This document shows, piece by piece, positions 46,666-56,466 of a stretch of DNA of 64,000 bases. Under the pieces are notes generated by a model that was not told the origin of the DNA, ran no database searches, and saw nothing but the letters and a program-made list of their open reading frames with translations. The DNA lies in contig NC_087064.1 of the NCBI RefSeq assembly GCF_963678635.1, positions 59,714,338 through 59,778,337 on the forward strand, in the 5' to 3' direction. This DNA comes from Symsagittifera roscoffensis (taxonomy: Eukaryota; Xenacoelomorpha; Acoela; Convolutidae). The translations under genes were made by a program, and so were the position numbers. Position 1 is the stretch's first letter. Every line of letters begins with the position of its first letter.

Positions 46666-48335
46666 TTCGCTCTGGAACTGTTTGAAAGCGAAGCAGGAAA
46701 GGGAATGAATCCCAACCAAACACCAAAAGGTTTAAATTACTGCGCTTCGATTCCTTTTTCCCCTTCTCGGTTTGAATTTGAATAGCTTTTCCCGCTTTAC
46801 TTTGATTTTGAACTCTTTTCCCGCCGAAATTTGAATTACATTTGAATTTCCCGCCATAACTGTCAAACTCAAATTCGATTGGGCGAAACAGATTAATTGT
46901 TGTTTGAATTGTTATAATTACTACAAACGATAAAATTTAATCGAAGCAAACCAAGTTTGAGCTAAATTTTTATCCAAAATGATTTTGGAGCCAAGAGATA
47001 AAAGTTTTAGTTTTATATTTTATCAATTCAAATTATAAGTTGATAAAATTTTCGAAATTGCGAATAAAAGTTGAGCATGTCACAACACATGATAAATCCT
47101 AAATATCCCAATTGTCATGGGGACAGAATACTCTATGAAAATGTCAAAATTTGAATCAAAAACAGTTGAAATGATGATTAAGTAAAACAAAAACTGAAAA
47201 ATTGTCAGTTTTTTAACTTTCCAGGTACATTGTTATCAATGATGTCAATCACGGAGCGGTTGCACGGTCCATGTCATCATGAATTTGTCTCAATTGTCTT
47301 TCGATATGAAAAAAAAGTCAGAAAAAATACTTTTCTGTAAAGAAAAATGAGTTTATTGTTTTAGGGGGGGATTAAGGGGATTAGCGTTTTTCTCGAAGAC
47401 TATTGAAAAAACATCTACTCCCACAATCTCATTAGTCGTGCCCCTCATTGCACTTTCATAACAACACTACTTGTTCAAAATAAAAAATTGCGTCTTCTGG
47501 TTGAAAATCGCATTTTTTCGGAAAAATGAAAAAACGATGAGTCATCAATTAAAAAATTTGATTTTTATTATTTTTCTCAAATATTTAGCATGATGATGAA
47601 TACTTGTATTTTTTTTATGAAGATCATTTTTGGAGACAACAGCATCAATGATCATATGGTAACTCCAATTTGAAGAAAAAGAAAAATTTATTGCATTTTT
47701 TTTTCCTTTTTGTAATTAAAAAATCAAATTTTTAACTAAAAAACATGAAAAATATATTTATTTTTAAAAAAAAGTTGACTTTAAACATCTTTTATACTAT
47801 TTCTTATTATATTCAATTTGTATGATAATTAAATGAATAAACAAATGACAATAAAGGTTTTCATCCAAAATTATTTTTTTACAGTTTTTTTGACGTTAAT
47901 TATCTTTTTTTTTTTCAAAAAACGAAATTGATGTTTTTTTATATTGTTTTCAAAAAATTAGCATAAATATGGATGCTTTTCAATTTTTTTCTCAAGATCA
48001 AGCATGTAAATAAAAACTTCAATGTTAATATGTTAACTCCTATTTGTGGAAAAAATGAAAATTTTACGAACTTTTTTTTGTTTTTAATTGAAAAAAAATA
48101 GTCAATTAATTGAAAAAGAAATGATTTTTTTAACTTCAAATTTTAAAGGCTTTTATACTAAATTTTTAATCAGAACACAATCGTGTGATAAAATATGAAC
48201 AAACACAAGATATAATCTCAAACTCAATTTTAAAGTTAATTTATTATACACAATAAAAACAAACAAAAATCAATAAAACTCAACCTCAGTTTCAAAGTTA
48301 TATAAGGTCCAACTCCTGCGCTTTCTCTAGTGTTG
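46666..48335. other. AT-rich intergenic region of the Polinton
   Basis: About 1.7 kb without a credible ORF between the polymerase start and the next leftward gene. It holds poly-A/T runs. Probable regulatory/spacer DNA; no specific element recognised. Confidence 0.5.
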
Positions 48336-48929
48336 TTAGCTTCCGTTTTTTCTTTGGTGCAAGGCAAGAGAAGGAGTCAAATTTTCCATATGATTACTCA
48401 CTGTCGCTTCGGGGGTGCGCGTAGGAGTTGAAGAATCTGGTTCATCAAGCCATGGTGACACTGTAGGAGAAGGATCAGCTTTCGGGGTAACTAATGATGG
48501 TGATTCAATCTGTTCCATTCCCCATAAACGATCAAAAAATTCAATTTCTTCAAAGTATTCTAACTGGTTTTCACACATCGGAGTAACATCACAATCGTAT
48601 TTATACAAAAATTTTTTTACTTGTTTTGATAAAGTTGAAATATCAACCTGAAGAGCAAGAGGCTCGTCAGGATCCGTATATTTACCAGAGTTTGTAAGGT
48701 AACTCAAATACTTTATATTCAGTTCTTCGTCTTTCTTTGAATTTTTTAAGGAAAGTTTACTGAATAAATGTAAAAAAATTTTGGGAATCATAACGTGATG
48801 AGTACAAGTCCACTCATCAGAATTGAAACTTTTTTCTTCGTTAATTATTGCTACAAAATTACCGTGAACGGTTTCATAAATAATGGTTCTTTCGTGATTG
48901 GAATATCCGACAATAATATAACAAGGCAT
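48336..48929 (-). CDS. Polinton accessory protein of unknown function
   Basis: ATG at 48929 (MPCYIIVGYS); the longer frame upstream lacks ATG. About 197 residues: a compact N-terminal part of about 140 residues with mixed alpha/beta character, then a Pro/Ser/Thr-rich acidic tail (SPTVSPWLDEPDSSTPTRTPE). No family recognised. It is divergently transcribed from the 49.4-kb gene, sharing a 470-bp AT-rich interval. Confidence 0.6.
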   Translation of the reverse strand: MPCYIIVGYSNHERTIIYETVHGNFVAIINEEKSFNSDEWTCTHHVMIPKIFLHLFSKLSLKNSKKDEELNIKYLSYLTNSGKYTDPDEPLALQVDISTLSKQVKKFLYKYDCDVTPMCENQLEYFEEIEFFDRLWGMEQIESPSLVTPKADPSPTVSPWLDEPDSSTPTRTPEATVSNHMENLTPSLALHQRKNGS

Positions 48930-49398
48930 TTTTGAAGAAAAGTTGGAAGAAAAGGACAAACGTAACGCGGAGAGAAATGAAACTGAAATGAATTGTGAAA
49001 ACGCCTCAAGAGATTAAAATAGGGATTGGTTCTTCTAAAATTAGAAATTTCAAGACCTCCTATGTAGTTTTTGATCAGTTTAATAAGGGAGGGCGTGTAA
49101 AATATTTAAGTTACCTTGCGTGGTATTCTATGTTTATCTAAATTACATTCAAACAAATAGCTTGTATCAAAAATAGCACCTTTAACACCCATTAAAATTC
49201 TTATCAGTTGTACATGCACAAAATACTTATCCATTTGAACTAAATTGCAATCCAATATCTTTGCGATATAAAGTACATGTGTATATAAAATAAAATAGAT
49301 ACAACGCTTTCTTTTGCAGACATATACATTCAATCGAAACCATTCATTTCTTTCTATTCAGTTTTGAATCAAGTTACTTTGAAAATTTACTCATTACA
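48930..49398. promoter_or_regulatory. Divergent promoter interval
   Basis: 470 bp between the starts of a leftward and a rightward gene, AT-rich with TATATAAAATAAAATA near 49281. Promoter function is inferred from position only. Confidence 0.3.
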
Positions 49399-49770
49399 AT
49401 GAATAAAACCAAAACAAGCACCACAGCAAATGCAGATAAAGATTTTGGCGATTGCTATTTTGATATTTCGGAAAACAGTAAAAGATTAGTGCGTGCTACA
49501 TTGAAAACATATGACCAAACTGGAACTTATGTATTCCTGAAAGTTTTCAAAAAAGCAACTGAAGGCGCTGAATTTGAATGTGTACAAAGATTTTCCTTAA
49601 GCAGCGAAGAATTTTCAAAATTACTAAAGTCGGGAAAGTCAATCCGAGCGCAAACAAGTGAAATTTCTGATACTGTTGAAAACAAAGACAAACCACAGTC
49701 TAACTGTAAACGAGCCAGGAAATCTCAACTTTCCTCAAACACAAACGATTTCAAGCACGACTCGAATTAA
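49399..49770 (+). CDS. Small Polinton protein, possible PC4-like ssDNA-binding domain
   Basis: 123 residues from ATG 49399. The central block (FDISENSKRLVRATLKTYDQ, then VQRFSLSSEEFSKLLK) has the strand-strand-strand-helix layout and the ISL..E.W/F-like end of PC4/p15 transcription-coactivator domains, but the match is weak. The C-terminus is basic and Ser/Asn-rich. First gene of the rightward block, 14 bp before the next ATG. Confidence 0.5.
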   Translation: MNKTKTSTTANADKDFGDCYFDISENSKRLVRATLKTYDQTGTYVFLKVFKKATEGAEFECVQRFSLSSEEFSKLLKSGKSIRAQTSEISDTVENKDKPQSNCKRARKSQLSSNTNDFKHDSN

Positions 49771-49784
49771 TTTTCCTTTACAAA

Positions 49785-50573
49785 ATGGCAGAAGCTATGT
49801 TCGAAGTTGTGTTACCTGATTATTTCAAAAAATTTCAACCAAATTTCAAATTTGTTATCACTGAAAAAATTCCTAATTTATCTACTTTTAAAAATTATGC
49901 TTTTGGAAGCCACTTCAAATCTGAATATTGCCCTTTTTCAGTCGAGAAGGAAAAAAAAACTCATTACCATATATTGATTCAAGTAGATTCAGAGGAACAA
50001 TTAAACCAATTTTTTCCTTCCCAAAAATGTTTCAGTGTTCCTTGTATTTTCACTTGCTTCAAATACTTAGTTTCTCCTGCTAAAGATGTCAAAGGAAACG
50101 GTGAGTTATTTGACAAGCTTAAGCTAGCTCTCACTTATTCAGCACAACCTGTTGCAGCCAATCCCGATTTGTTAGATTTCACTGCAATCAAAAAACGTTT
50201 ACCCAATTTATTGCTTTCTGCAACATCATCTAACAAACAAACTTCACCAAATGAAAACGTTTGCAAGAAATCTCCGGCCGTTGGGGGACAGAAACGAATT
50301 GATAATACAGTTACGCATGCTGCATCGTCGACGTCAAACAAATCCGTAAGAGTTTCGACTTCAGTTTCAAAGAAACATACAGAAAGCAGACATGTTCAAA
50401 CAGATGAGATGAATACAGAAACTTTGAAAAGATTTGAAAGTTTAAATAATGGACCCCATTTTGCCGCATTTTGTAAAATAATGGATATTTTGACAAGTGG
50501 ATATGGAATACTTGATGTAGATACTGATGTGCTATTTGTGAAATTTATTGTTGAAGAGAAAGTTAAGTTTTAA
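49785..50573 (+). CDS. Polinton protein with HUH-like (Rep-type) motifs, function uncertain
   Basis: 262 residues from ATG 49785. A His-hydrophobic-His signature (KKTHYHILIQ, residues 58-66) follows a strand FKFVITE (21-27) and precedes FKYLVSPAKD (92-101), the order seen in rolling-circle Rep endonucleases (motif I, II HUH, III Tyr). The tyrosine motif is not a clean YxxK and no helicase domain follows. Residues 140-205 are low complexity (Ser/Thr/Lys) and the last 50 form a small conserved-looking helix region. The alternative is an unrelated fold with a chance HYH. An HUH nuclease would be unexpected beside a protein-primed polymerase. Confidence 0.55.
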   Translation: MAEAMFEVVLPDYFKKFQPNFKFVITEKIPNLSTFKNYAFGSHFKSEYCPFSVEKEKKTHYHILIQVDSEEQLNQFFPSQKCFSVPCIFTCFKYLVSPAKDVKGNGELFDKLKLALTYSAQPVAANPDLLDFTAIKKRLPNLLLSATSSNKQTSPNENVCKKSPAVGGQKRIDNTVTHAASSTSNKSVRVSTSVSKKHTESRHVQTDEMNTETLKRFESLNNGPHFAAFCKIMDILTSGYGILDVDTDVLFVKFIVEEKVKF

Positions 50574-50620
50574 TTGATACTTTTCATTATTCCTTTTTTA
50601 TTATATTGAGTTCAGTAAAC

Positions 50621-51028
50621 ATGATTTCAACTTTCGATTTAAAACTCATTCATGAAATTTTTATAGACTTAAAATCACAATATCCAGACAAATCAGTCAG
50701 ATTTCAGTATTTTTTAGCCACTTGTTTGTATTTGGATGCTGATATTAGTTTGGATTTTGTTTTGAAAAACAGACCATATGGTGGTTTAATTGGAATAGAC
50801 AATTCGTCGCTCGACAAACACTTGAAACATTTCAAACTTCTTAGAATACATGCTATATTGCATGACGCAGCGGGATATTTGCAAGAAAAAAATCATACCG
50901 GTCCTGGGTACACATATGTTTTGCCTTGTCCAATAAAAAACTGTTACCTGGGTCACGTGACAGGTATTGCGTTTTGCTTATTTCTTAAAACATTCAAACC
51001 AAAGTTATTTCGTTTGTTGGAATGTTGA
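50621..51028 (+). CDS. Polinton protein of unknown function (135 aa)
   Basis: ATG at 50621 rather than the upstream TTG. Mostly helical-looking, with GLIGIDNSSLDKHLKHF and a Cys/His-containing PCPIKNCYLGHVTG segment that might bind zinc. Its TGA is followed in the same frame by the next gene, so the two could be one gene interrupted by a stop. Confidence 0.5.
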   Translation: MISTFDLKLIHEIFIDLKSQYPDKSVRFQYFLATCLYLDADISLDFVLKNRPYGGLIGIDNSSLDKHLKHFKLLRIHAILHDAAGYLQEKNHTGPGYTYVLPCPIKNCYLGHVTGIAFCLFLKTFKPKLFRLLEC

Positions 51029-51037
51029 GTGAAAGTC

Positions 51038-51625
51038 ATGTTAACCCAAAGAAAGAAAACTAAAAATCTGTTTTTCAACCATCTCATTATTTTAGATATT
51101 GAAGGATTTAAATGTGGCAAGAAACCTTTGATCATAAAGGAACTTTCCGTTTGCTCTGCTAATACAATTGATACAATTCATTTTCTGCCACCAGTTCAAT
51201 TCAACAATTTATCAAAAGAAGAGAAAAAATATTATAATCGGGTATCTAAATTCCTACACGGGCTCCGTTGGGACGAAGGTGAATACCCTTACTCATATTT
51301 GGATCAAATTTTTGACAGCATTCGTTTGAGGAACCCAAATTCCCATTTTTTTGCTAAAGGTACACAAAAATCTGTTTTATTAGCTGAATACTTGAAATTA
51401 CCCGTGACCAATTTGGAAGATATTGGCTGCCCAAAGATTGAACAGTTATTGGTTCAAGAAAAACATATTTGCAAACGACATTCCCATTTACTTCCCTCGC
51501 ATCAATTATTAAAGCATTTTACCCGTAGAAAATCTAAAGTTTTTTTCGATTGGTTACAAAATGAACTGTCCAATGATGCAAACAACCTTATCTCCAAATT
51601 TGGTGGTTTACGCTTCAATGACTAA
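51038..51625 (+). CDS. Predicted DEDD-like nuclease-fold protein of a Polinton-associated family
   Basis: 195 residues from ATG 51038. HLIILDIEGF near residue 20 has the DxE of exonuclease-fold proteins, followed by PLIIKELSV, HFLPPVQF, a W..GE.PY..L block, FFAKGTQKSVLL and NLEDIGCP, then a C..RH..L tail. This order is shared by an uncharacterised family found in animal Polintons and as stand-alone genes. Nuclease activity is inferred. The last codons overlap the next ATG (AATGACTAA at 51617-51625). Confidence 0.6.
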   Translation: MLTQRKKTKNLFFNHLIILDIEGFKCGKKPLIIKELSVCSANTIDTIHFLPPVQFNNLSKEEKKYYNRVSKFLHGLRWDEGEYPYSYLDQIFDSIRLRNPNSHFFAKGTQKSVLLAEYLKLPVTNLEDIGCPKIEQLLVQEKHICKRHSHLLPSHQLLKHFTRRKSKVFFDWLQNELSNDANNLISKFGGLRFND

Positions 51626-52101
51626 TCAGAGTCCTGAAAACAGTTTAACACCAAGAATTAAAGTTACTCTTACGCGGACAGGCATATTAGATTGTCGAGG
51701 AAAACCTCTCCTGCAAAAACTCGAACAAATTACACTGAACAATATCGAAATCGATAATTTACGGAAATTTTTTACAGTTCTTGACTACTTTCACCTGTAC
51801 AATGTCCAGACTCCAGTAACTTCGCCAGTCAATTCCGTTGTTCAATCTCAACCTGGAAGGGCTCCAACCTCAGCTGGGAGAGAGAAGACAAATCCATTTG
51901 CATGACCATCAGCTTCCAGCTGAACTGAAAGAATTAGTCAAAACTGATAACGTTGAGGAAATACATTTAGTTCAAGCCACTATCAGAGTTGCTGCTCATT
52001 TTGTTGTAAAGTTCAAATCTAATTGTAACCATGACAAATTCACAAAATATGGGTTTTTCTTCATTGAACGAGGAGTTGATTTGCCCGTTGAACCGAAATG
52101 A
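51618..52101 (+). pseudogene. Small Polinton gene, probably frame-broken
   Basis: From ATG 51618 a 95-codon frame runs to the stop ending 51905. A second frame overlapping it (to 52101) has no ATG but carries a conserved-looking block LPAELKELVKTDNVEEIHLV...VVKFKSN that is clearly similar to the neighbouring gene at 52200. A one-base change near 51850-51905 would connect them. Function unknown. Confidence 0.45.
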
Positions 52102-52199
52102 CGAATCACATATATATGCCAAGTTTTGTGAATCATAATAAATATACTTATTGATTGTTTTCATTTTCTTTTGATCTTGTGTGATTACTAGTTGCTAAC

Positions 52200-52496
52200 A
52201 TGTCGTGTTTGAAAATTCAAAATTTCAAAAAAATATTTTTGCCAAAAGAAAACACACAAAATGTGAGTTTAACAGGTGAGAATTTACCAAAAGAATTATT
52301 AGACGAAATCAGTACCGGAAACGTAGAAAAAATTGTTCGGATACTTCTGACAGACAAAAACATAGCAAGATATTTAATAAAATACAAAACAAACGGCAAT
52401 AGATCAGAGAGAAAAAAAGGCGATTGGTATGCAGTTGTAACTATCAACCTTGATACAAATAAGCAAAAAAAGTTTTCCAGTAAACATGGAAATTGA
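52200..52496 (+). CDS. Small Polinton protein, paralogue of the preceding frame
   Basis: 98 residues. LPKELLDEISTGNVEKIVRI...YLIKYKTNGN aligns over about 50 residues with the block in 51838-52101, so the two look like tandem duplicates. No family recognised. The end overlaps the next ATG by 11 bp. Confidence 0.5.
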   Translation: MSCLKIQNFKKIFLPKENTQNVSLTGENLPKELLDEISTGNVEKIVRILLTDKNIARYLIKYKTNGNRSERKKGDWYAVVTINLDTNKQKKFSSKHGN

Positions 52497-52776
52497 AGAA
52501 ACCACCACTGTCGAGAACAATGATTGCGACTTTGTAGACATTGGTGGTGCCGAACAGTCTTTATCTCACGAAAACAGATCTTGGAAATTTTGTAATTCTG
52601 TTTCTCTTCCGTCTGCAGAAGTTGTCTTTTTCACACAAGTCTGTTTCATTTTCATTTTGCTCTCTTTATCGATTTCAAAACTGTCTTTTTACAACCTTAG
52701 TTGTGATGAGACTGCCATTTGGCTTTCAATACTATCCAGTACAGTTGTTTACATGTTACCCAATCCCAAGTTATAA
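52486..52776 (+). CDS. Polinton small membrane protein, two transmembrane helices
   Basis: 96 residues from ATG 52486. Acidic N-terminus (MEIEETTTVENNDCDF), then SLPSAEVVFFTQVCFIFILL (first hydrophobic helix) and AIWLSILSSTVVYMLPNPKL (second). The AEVVFF..V...I....I and YMLPNPKL pattern matches a small membrane protein that recurs next to the ATPase in animal Polintons. The stop is 2 bp before the ATPase start. Confidence 0.7.
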   Translation: MEIEETTTVENNDCDFVDIGGAEQSLSHENRSWKFCNSVSLPSAEVVFFTQVCFIFILLSLSISKLSFYNLSCDETAIWLSILSSTVVYMLPNPKL

Positions 52777-52778
52777 TA

Positions 52779-53471
52779 ATGAATAAGATCATTTCAACAA
52801 AAGATCGTCTGTTTATGTCCGTTTCAGGTCCCTCGGGATCTGGCAAAACTGATTTAATTTTTCAAATGCTTCTCAAAGGTACATTCTATCCATCGTATAA
52901 CAAGATATTTTATTTTTATCTTCACGATCAACCCAAATACCGTTCCTTTGTTTCTCACAACAAATTTGATATTGAATTTATAAAATTGTCCAGCTTTGAA
53001 ATTGTTAATAACTTGCGGGATTGTATGATTGTCTTTGATGATACCTGTGAAGAAATTTTTAATGAAAAAGATTTTGTTAAATTAGCTACAGCAGTTCGAC
53101 ATAAAAATTTTCATGTTATTTATGTCAAGCACAATTTATTTCAGCAAAGTAAGCAATCACGTACAATAGATTTGAATACAACTCACTTAATTTTGTTCAA
53201 ATCACCACGAGACATTCAACAAATTGATTATTTAGGCAGACAGTTGAATAATGCAAAATTCCTCCGTCATGCGTATCAGTTAGCAACGAAAGAAGATTTC
53301 GGTCATCTGTTGATAGACTTGGATCCCAAAACTTCAGAATGTCTTCGTTATTCGTCAAACATAGTTCCACCATCACCAACCATTTTCTATTTACCATCCT
53401 CAAAAGCAGTTATCACATCTCTTGAAAATGAAAGAGAAAGAATTATGTATATTGAAGCAAATGCTCAATAG
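52779..53471 (+). CDS. ATP: Polinton genome-packaging ATPase (FtsK/A32-like)
   Basis: 230 residues from ATG 52779. Walker A SGPSGSGKTDLI near the N-terminus, Walker B CMIVFDDTCEE about residue 90, then HVIYVKHNLF (sensor-type segment) and RDIQQIDYLGRQL. This is the A32-like/HerA-FtsK packaging ATPase found in Polintons and related double-jelly-roll viruses, thought to pump DNA into the capsid. The frame looks intact, in contrast to its neighbours. Overlaps the next ATG by 11 bp. Confidence 0.9.
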   Translation: MNKIISTKDRLFMSVSGPSGSGKTDLIFQMLLKGTFYPSYNKIFYFYLHDQPKYRSFVSHNKFDIEFIKLSSFEIVNNLRDCMIVFDDTCEEIFNEKDFVKLATAVRHKNFHVIYVKHNLFQQSKQSRTIDLNTTHLILFKSPRDIQQIDYLGRQLNNAKFLRHAYQLATKEDFGHLLIDLDPKTSECLRYSSNIVPPSPTIFYLPSSKAVITSLENERERIMYIEANAQ

Positions 53472-53718
53472 TCGCCATTGTAGATCAATTTTGACAGGAG
53501 CTGATTCAAATTTTATTAAATTTCTTTGCGATTAATTTGTAAATGTTTTTGTGGGACATGTTCCAGCTAACAAGAGTTTCATCGAGAGTAAGAAAATACC
53601 ATTTGGAAAAATTGTTGACCCTAAGTTTAGTATCCGAGAAAAACGAAAAGTTTTGGCAAACAATATTTCACTGGTTAAATCAATCAGAGAATCGTGTTAC
53701 ATTTACCTGAAAAACTAA
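53461..53718 (+). pseudogene. Small Polinton gene with an internal stop
   Basis: ATG at 53461 overlaps the ATPase end; 85 codons to TAA 53716-53718 with one in-frame TAA at 53533-53535 (codon 25). The remainder (NVFVGHVPANKSFIE.., REKRKVLANNISLVKSI) resembles a short basic protein common in Polintons and their relatives, whose consensus has xNVLxGxVPL and basic KRRLL-type ends. Too short for usual ORF cut-offs, so easily missed. Function unknown. Confidence 0.55.
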
Positions 53719-53728
53719 AACCTTAAGC

Positions 53729-54624
53729 ATGTATGCTGAAGAATTCATCCTCATTCCTCGAAAAACATATGCTCCAGATGAAAAAACTGCACCACAATCT
53801 CAAATCCTTCATAATCCATTAACTAACGACAAATCATCTCAACTCAATTACATACAACGATTTCGAGAACGAAATATCAGCCGTGACTCTCCACCACCAT
53901 TAAACCCAACATCTCCTATTCCTTTATCCCCTAGTAATGTAGTACAAATCTTCGAAAAAGAAATTTATCTGCACTTACTAATTTCAGTGGTGATGGTGAT
54001 GATGAAACAGAAGAAAATATTGAATCATACAATTCTCAGCAGCAGACAAGTTCAAAGAGATTAGAAAAAAAGGATGAAAAAAGTTATGGAAAAACCGCTG
54101 AAGTGTTTCGAAAGGTTATGGAATCCATTCAAGAGCTATTGGAAGCTAATAAATTGGAAAGGGCAAATATAGTGCTGAATCAGTTGTTCAAAGTTGAATC
54201 CTTGACATTAGACGTTGACGGATATGTTCTAATTCAAGGAAAACCAACACTCGTTAAAATTGAATCCTTTTTGTACGATAAACAGCAAAACACAAAAAAA
54301 CTTGAGGGTGTTTTTTATCCTCAAATTTTGAAAGAACTGAATCTTGATCCTAGCTTAGTGTCTAACACTTATGCCAAACAGATTCTCCGCTCGCTTAAGA
54401 GCGAAGCAGCTAAGCCCTCAACTTCTTCCTCCTTCGTCTCCGACAACCCGACAACTGAGGACTCGAAGAGATCGAAACCCTCCTCTTCGAAGACTCGATC
54501 GACAACTTTCAAACCCAAAACCAAGAAATCCGACAAAAGAAAAACCCAGAAAAAAGAATTTTTCCCCAACACCAACGACGACGATGACGACGATGATAAA
54601 AACTATGAAAGCAGTAAAGAATAG
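53729..54624 (+). pseudogene. Polinton protein of unknown function, frame-broken
   Basis: ATG 53729 (MYAEEFILIPRKTY is the typical start of a Polinton protein family next to the integrase). The conserved reading changes frame by one base near 53940-53960, after LSPSNVV. It continues with a Gly/Asp/Glu-rich linker, a helical region VMESIQELLEANK, a GYVLIQGKP strand segment and a long basic Ser/Lys/Thr tail ending in poly-Asp. It ends at 54624, overlapping the integrase start by about 40 bp. Confidence 0.6.
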
Positions 54625-55600
54625 TTTGCGACGACGTCAACAAAAGAATGGAAATCCTACTATCAGTGAAGAAAAGAAACTCAAATTACTCTACACGAAA
54701 GGTCCAGCTGCATTTGGTAGCGTTAAAAATTTAACAAATGCTAGTCAACTCTCACCAAAAAAAGTTAAAAATTTTCTGAGATCTCAATCATCGCATACAA
54801 AGTATGGATTGTTTCGTAAAACATATCCTCGGCTAAAAGTGATTGTTAACGATATCAACGAAATTTGGACTCTTGACTTGGCTTATGTTGATAAATTGGC
54901 TAAATATAACCGAGGGGTACGATATTTATTAGTTGCTGTCGATTGTTTCTCTCGCTACTTACGAGTGGAACCCCTGAAGACCAAATATGCTAAAGAAACA
55001 ACCGAAGCTTTCAAAAAAATGATCAAAACAAAACAACCAAAAAAAGTTTGGGTTGACAAAGGCACCGAGTTTAAAGGAGAGTTCGAAAAGTTATGTACTA
55101 AACGAGAAATCATCAAATACAATACTCACAGTGAAAAAAAATCAGCGTTTGCCGAAAGAAACATTCGATCGCTGAAAAGTATTATCTACAAATACTTGGA
55201 GTTTGAATGGACTTACAGTTATATTGAAAAATTACAAAGTTTTGTTCAAACGATTAACTCACGCGTTAATAGAGTAACAAAATTGGCTCCAAACAAGGTC
55301 ACAAGAAAACATGTACCTGCTTTAGTTTCATTAATTGCAAACAGTTCATCGAAGTTGGTACAGAAGCCAAAATTTTATGTTGGTGACTATGTGCGAATAG
55401 CGAAGACTGACTTGCCTTTTAGAAAAGGTTACAAGCAGATTTTTACAGACGAAGTTTTTGAAATAGTTGCCATTCCTACAGTAAACCCTCCAACATACAG
55501 TCTCATTGATGCGGAAAAGGAAGAAATCAGCGGAAAATTTTATGAAAAAGAACTTAGTTTAATTGGAAACAAAGCTGATTATAACGAAAATGGGCAGTGA
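54584..55600 (+). CDS. INT: Polinton integrase (retroviral-type, DDE)
   Basis: ATG 54584 or the in-frame ATGs at 54593/54605. An N-terminal helical/basic part is followed by the catalytic core: WTLDLAYVD (first Asp), VWVDKGTEF (second Asp), and SAFAERNIRSLKS with the Glu about 35 residues later. So the D,D(35)E triad is complete. The C-terminal part FYVGDYVRI...GYKQIFTDEVFEI...YEKEL is the SH3-like DNA-binding domain typical of these integrases. It joins element ends to host DNA making 6-bp duplications, consistent with the AACCAC seen here. Intact frame; overlaps the next gene's ATG by 11 bp. Confidence 0.92.
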   Translation: MTTMIKTMKAVKNSLRRRQQKNGNPTISEEKKLKLLYTKGPAAFGSVKNLTNASQLSPKKVKNFLRSQSSHTKYGLFRKTYPRLKVIVNDINEIWTLDLAYVDKLAKYNRGVRYLLVAVDCFSRYLRVEPLKTKYAKETTEAFKKMIKTKQPKKVWVDKGTEFKGEFEKLCTKREIIKYNTHSEKKSAFAERNIRSLKSIIYKYLEFEWTYSYIEKLQSFVQTINSRVNRVTKLAPNKVTRKHVPALVSLIANSSSKLVQKPKFYVGDYVRIAKTDLPFRKGYKQIFTDEVFEIVAIPTVNPPTYSLIDAEKEEISGKFYEKELSLIGNKADYNENGQ

Positions 55601-56460
55601 TGAGTTTACTGTACATTTGATTTCAACAGCATCAATGGATTATTTCCCAGACAACACTTTGGCCAGTTTTAGAAATTTTTGTAAAGAAGAAATAGCTTTA
55701 GACGGAGATTGGAGAGTTGCTCTCTCAGAAATAATTTTCCCCACAAAATTAAACAATGTTACTGATGAGGAAATTACGTACTTCAGAGCATCCGAAGTAG
55801 TAGCCAGTAAATCCAACGCTGGCAATCGGAATACAATTTCCAGACCCTACTATGGCGAAAAAGTTTTTATCAAATCAGGAGAGTACACTTTTATAGAACA
55901 ATTGATTAATGAGATAAAAAACAAAACTCAAAGACAAAATTCATTTTGATGCGAGTCCTCAAGAAATCACGAATAGCATGAGCATTTGGATGAACGCAAA
56001 TGAAGGAATCTCATTCCCAAGTCCCCAAATACCCAGTCTGTTAGGCTACAATGCAAAGCTTGATGAGAACGGTGAATATCACATTGGTTACAAAATGATA
56101 CCCTCCTTCGATGCATCTTATGAGGGAAACGAACTGTACGAATCTCATTTCCCATATGACTTATCAAGTGGGACAAGTCTAATTTTTGTCTATATTGACA
56201 TTATTCAATACCAAACTGTTGGTGATGCAAAGGCCCCATTGTTACGCGTCATTGATTCAAATAGACGGATCAAAAACGGTAGTGCCTGCACCATTGAACC
56301 GAATCATCGAAAAAACTTCACTAATTTAGACTACAAAAAATTATTCACTTCATCTGTACAATCAATATCGGTACAGTTGCGCACAGAAACTGGAAGACTA
56401 GTGCCCTTTGCAGGAACTGGTAAAGTTGTGTTGACTCTAAAATTCAAGCGCTTTGATTGA
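55590..56460 (+). pseudogene. Polinton minor capsid protein (penton-like), frame-broken
   Basis: ATG 55590. The N-terminal part (DYFPDNTLASFRNF, DGDWRVALSEIIFP, RPYYGEK) and C-terminal part (NEGISFPSPQIPSLLGY, GTSLIFVYIDIIQYQ, APLLRVIDS, LRTETGRLVPFAGTGKVVLT) are both strongly conserved in Polinton minor capsid proteins, predicted single-jelly-roll penton-like. They lie in different frames, connected by a one-base change near 55935-55945 in an A-rich run. The second part begins before the downstream in-frame ATG at 55978, so two separate genes are unlikely. Confidence 0.82.
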
Positions 56461-56466
56461 AAACCA

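Noticed and set aside
54371-54583. N-terminal extension of the integrase frame
   Set aside because: Overlaps the basic tail of the preceding gene in another frame and looks like its shadow; in-frame ATGs at 54584-54605 give normal integrase length.
55978-56460. Separate gene starting at ATG 55978
   Set aside because: Conserved minor-capsid sequence extends upstream of this ATG and joins the preceding frame through a one-base change.
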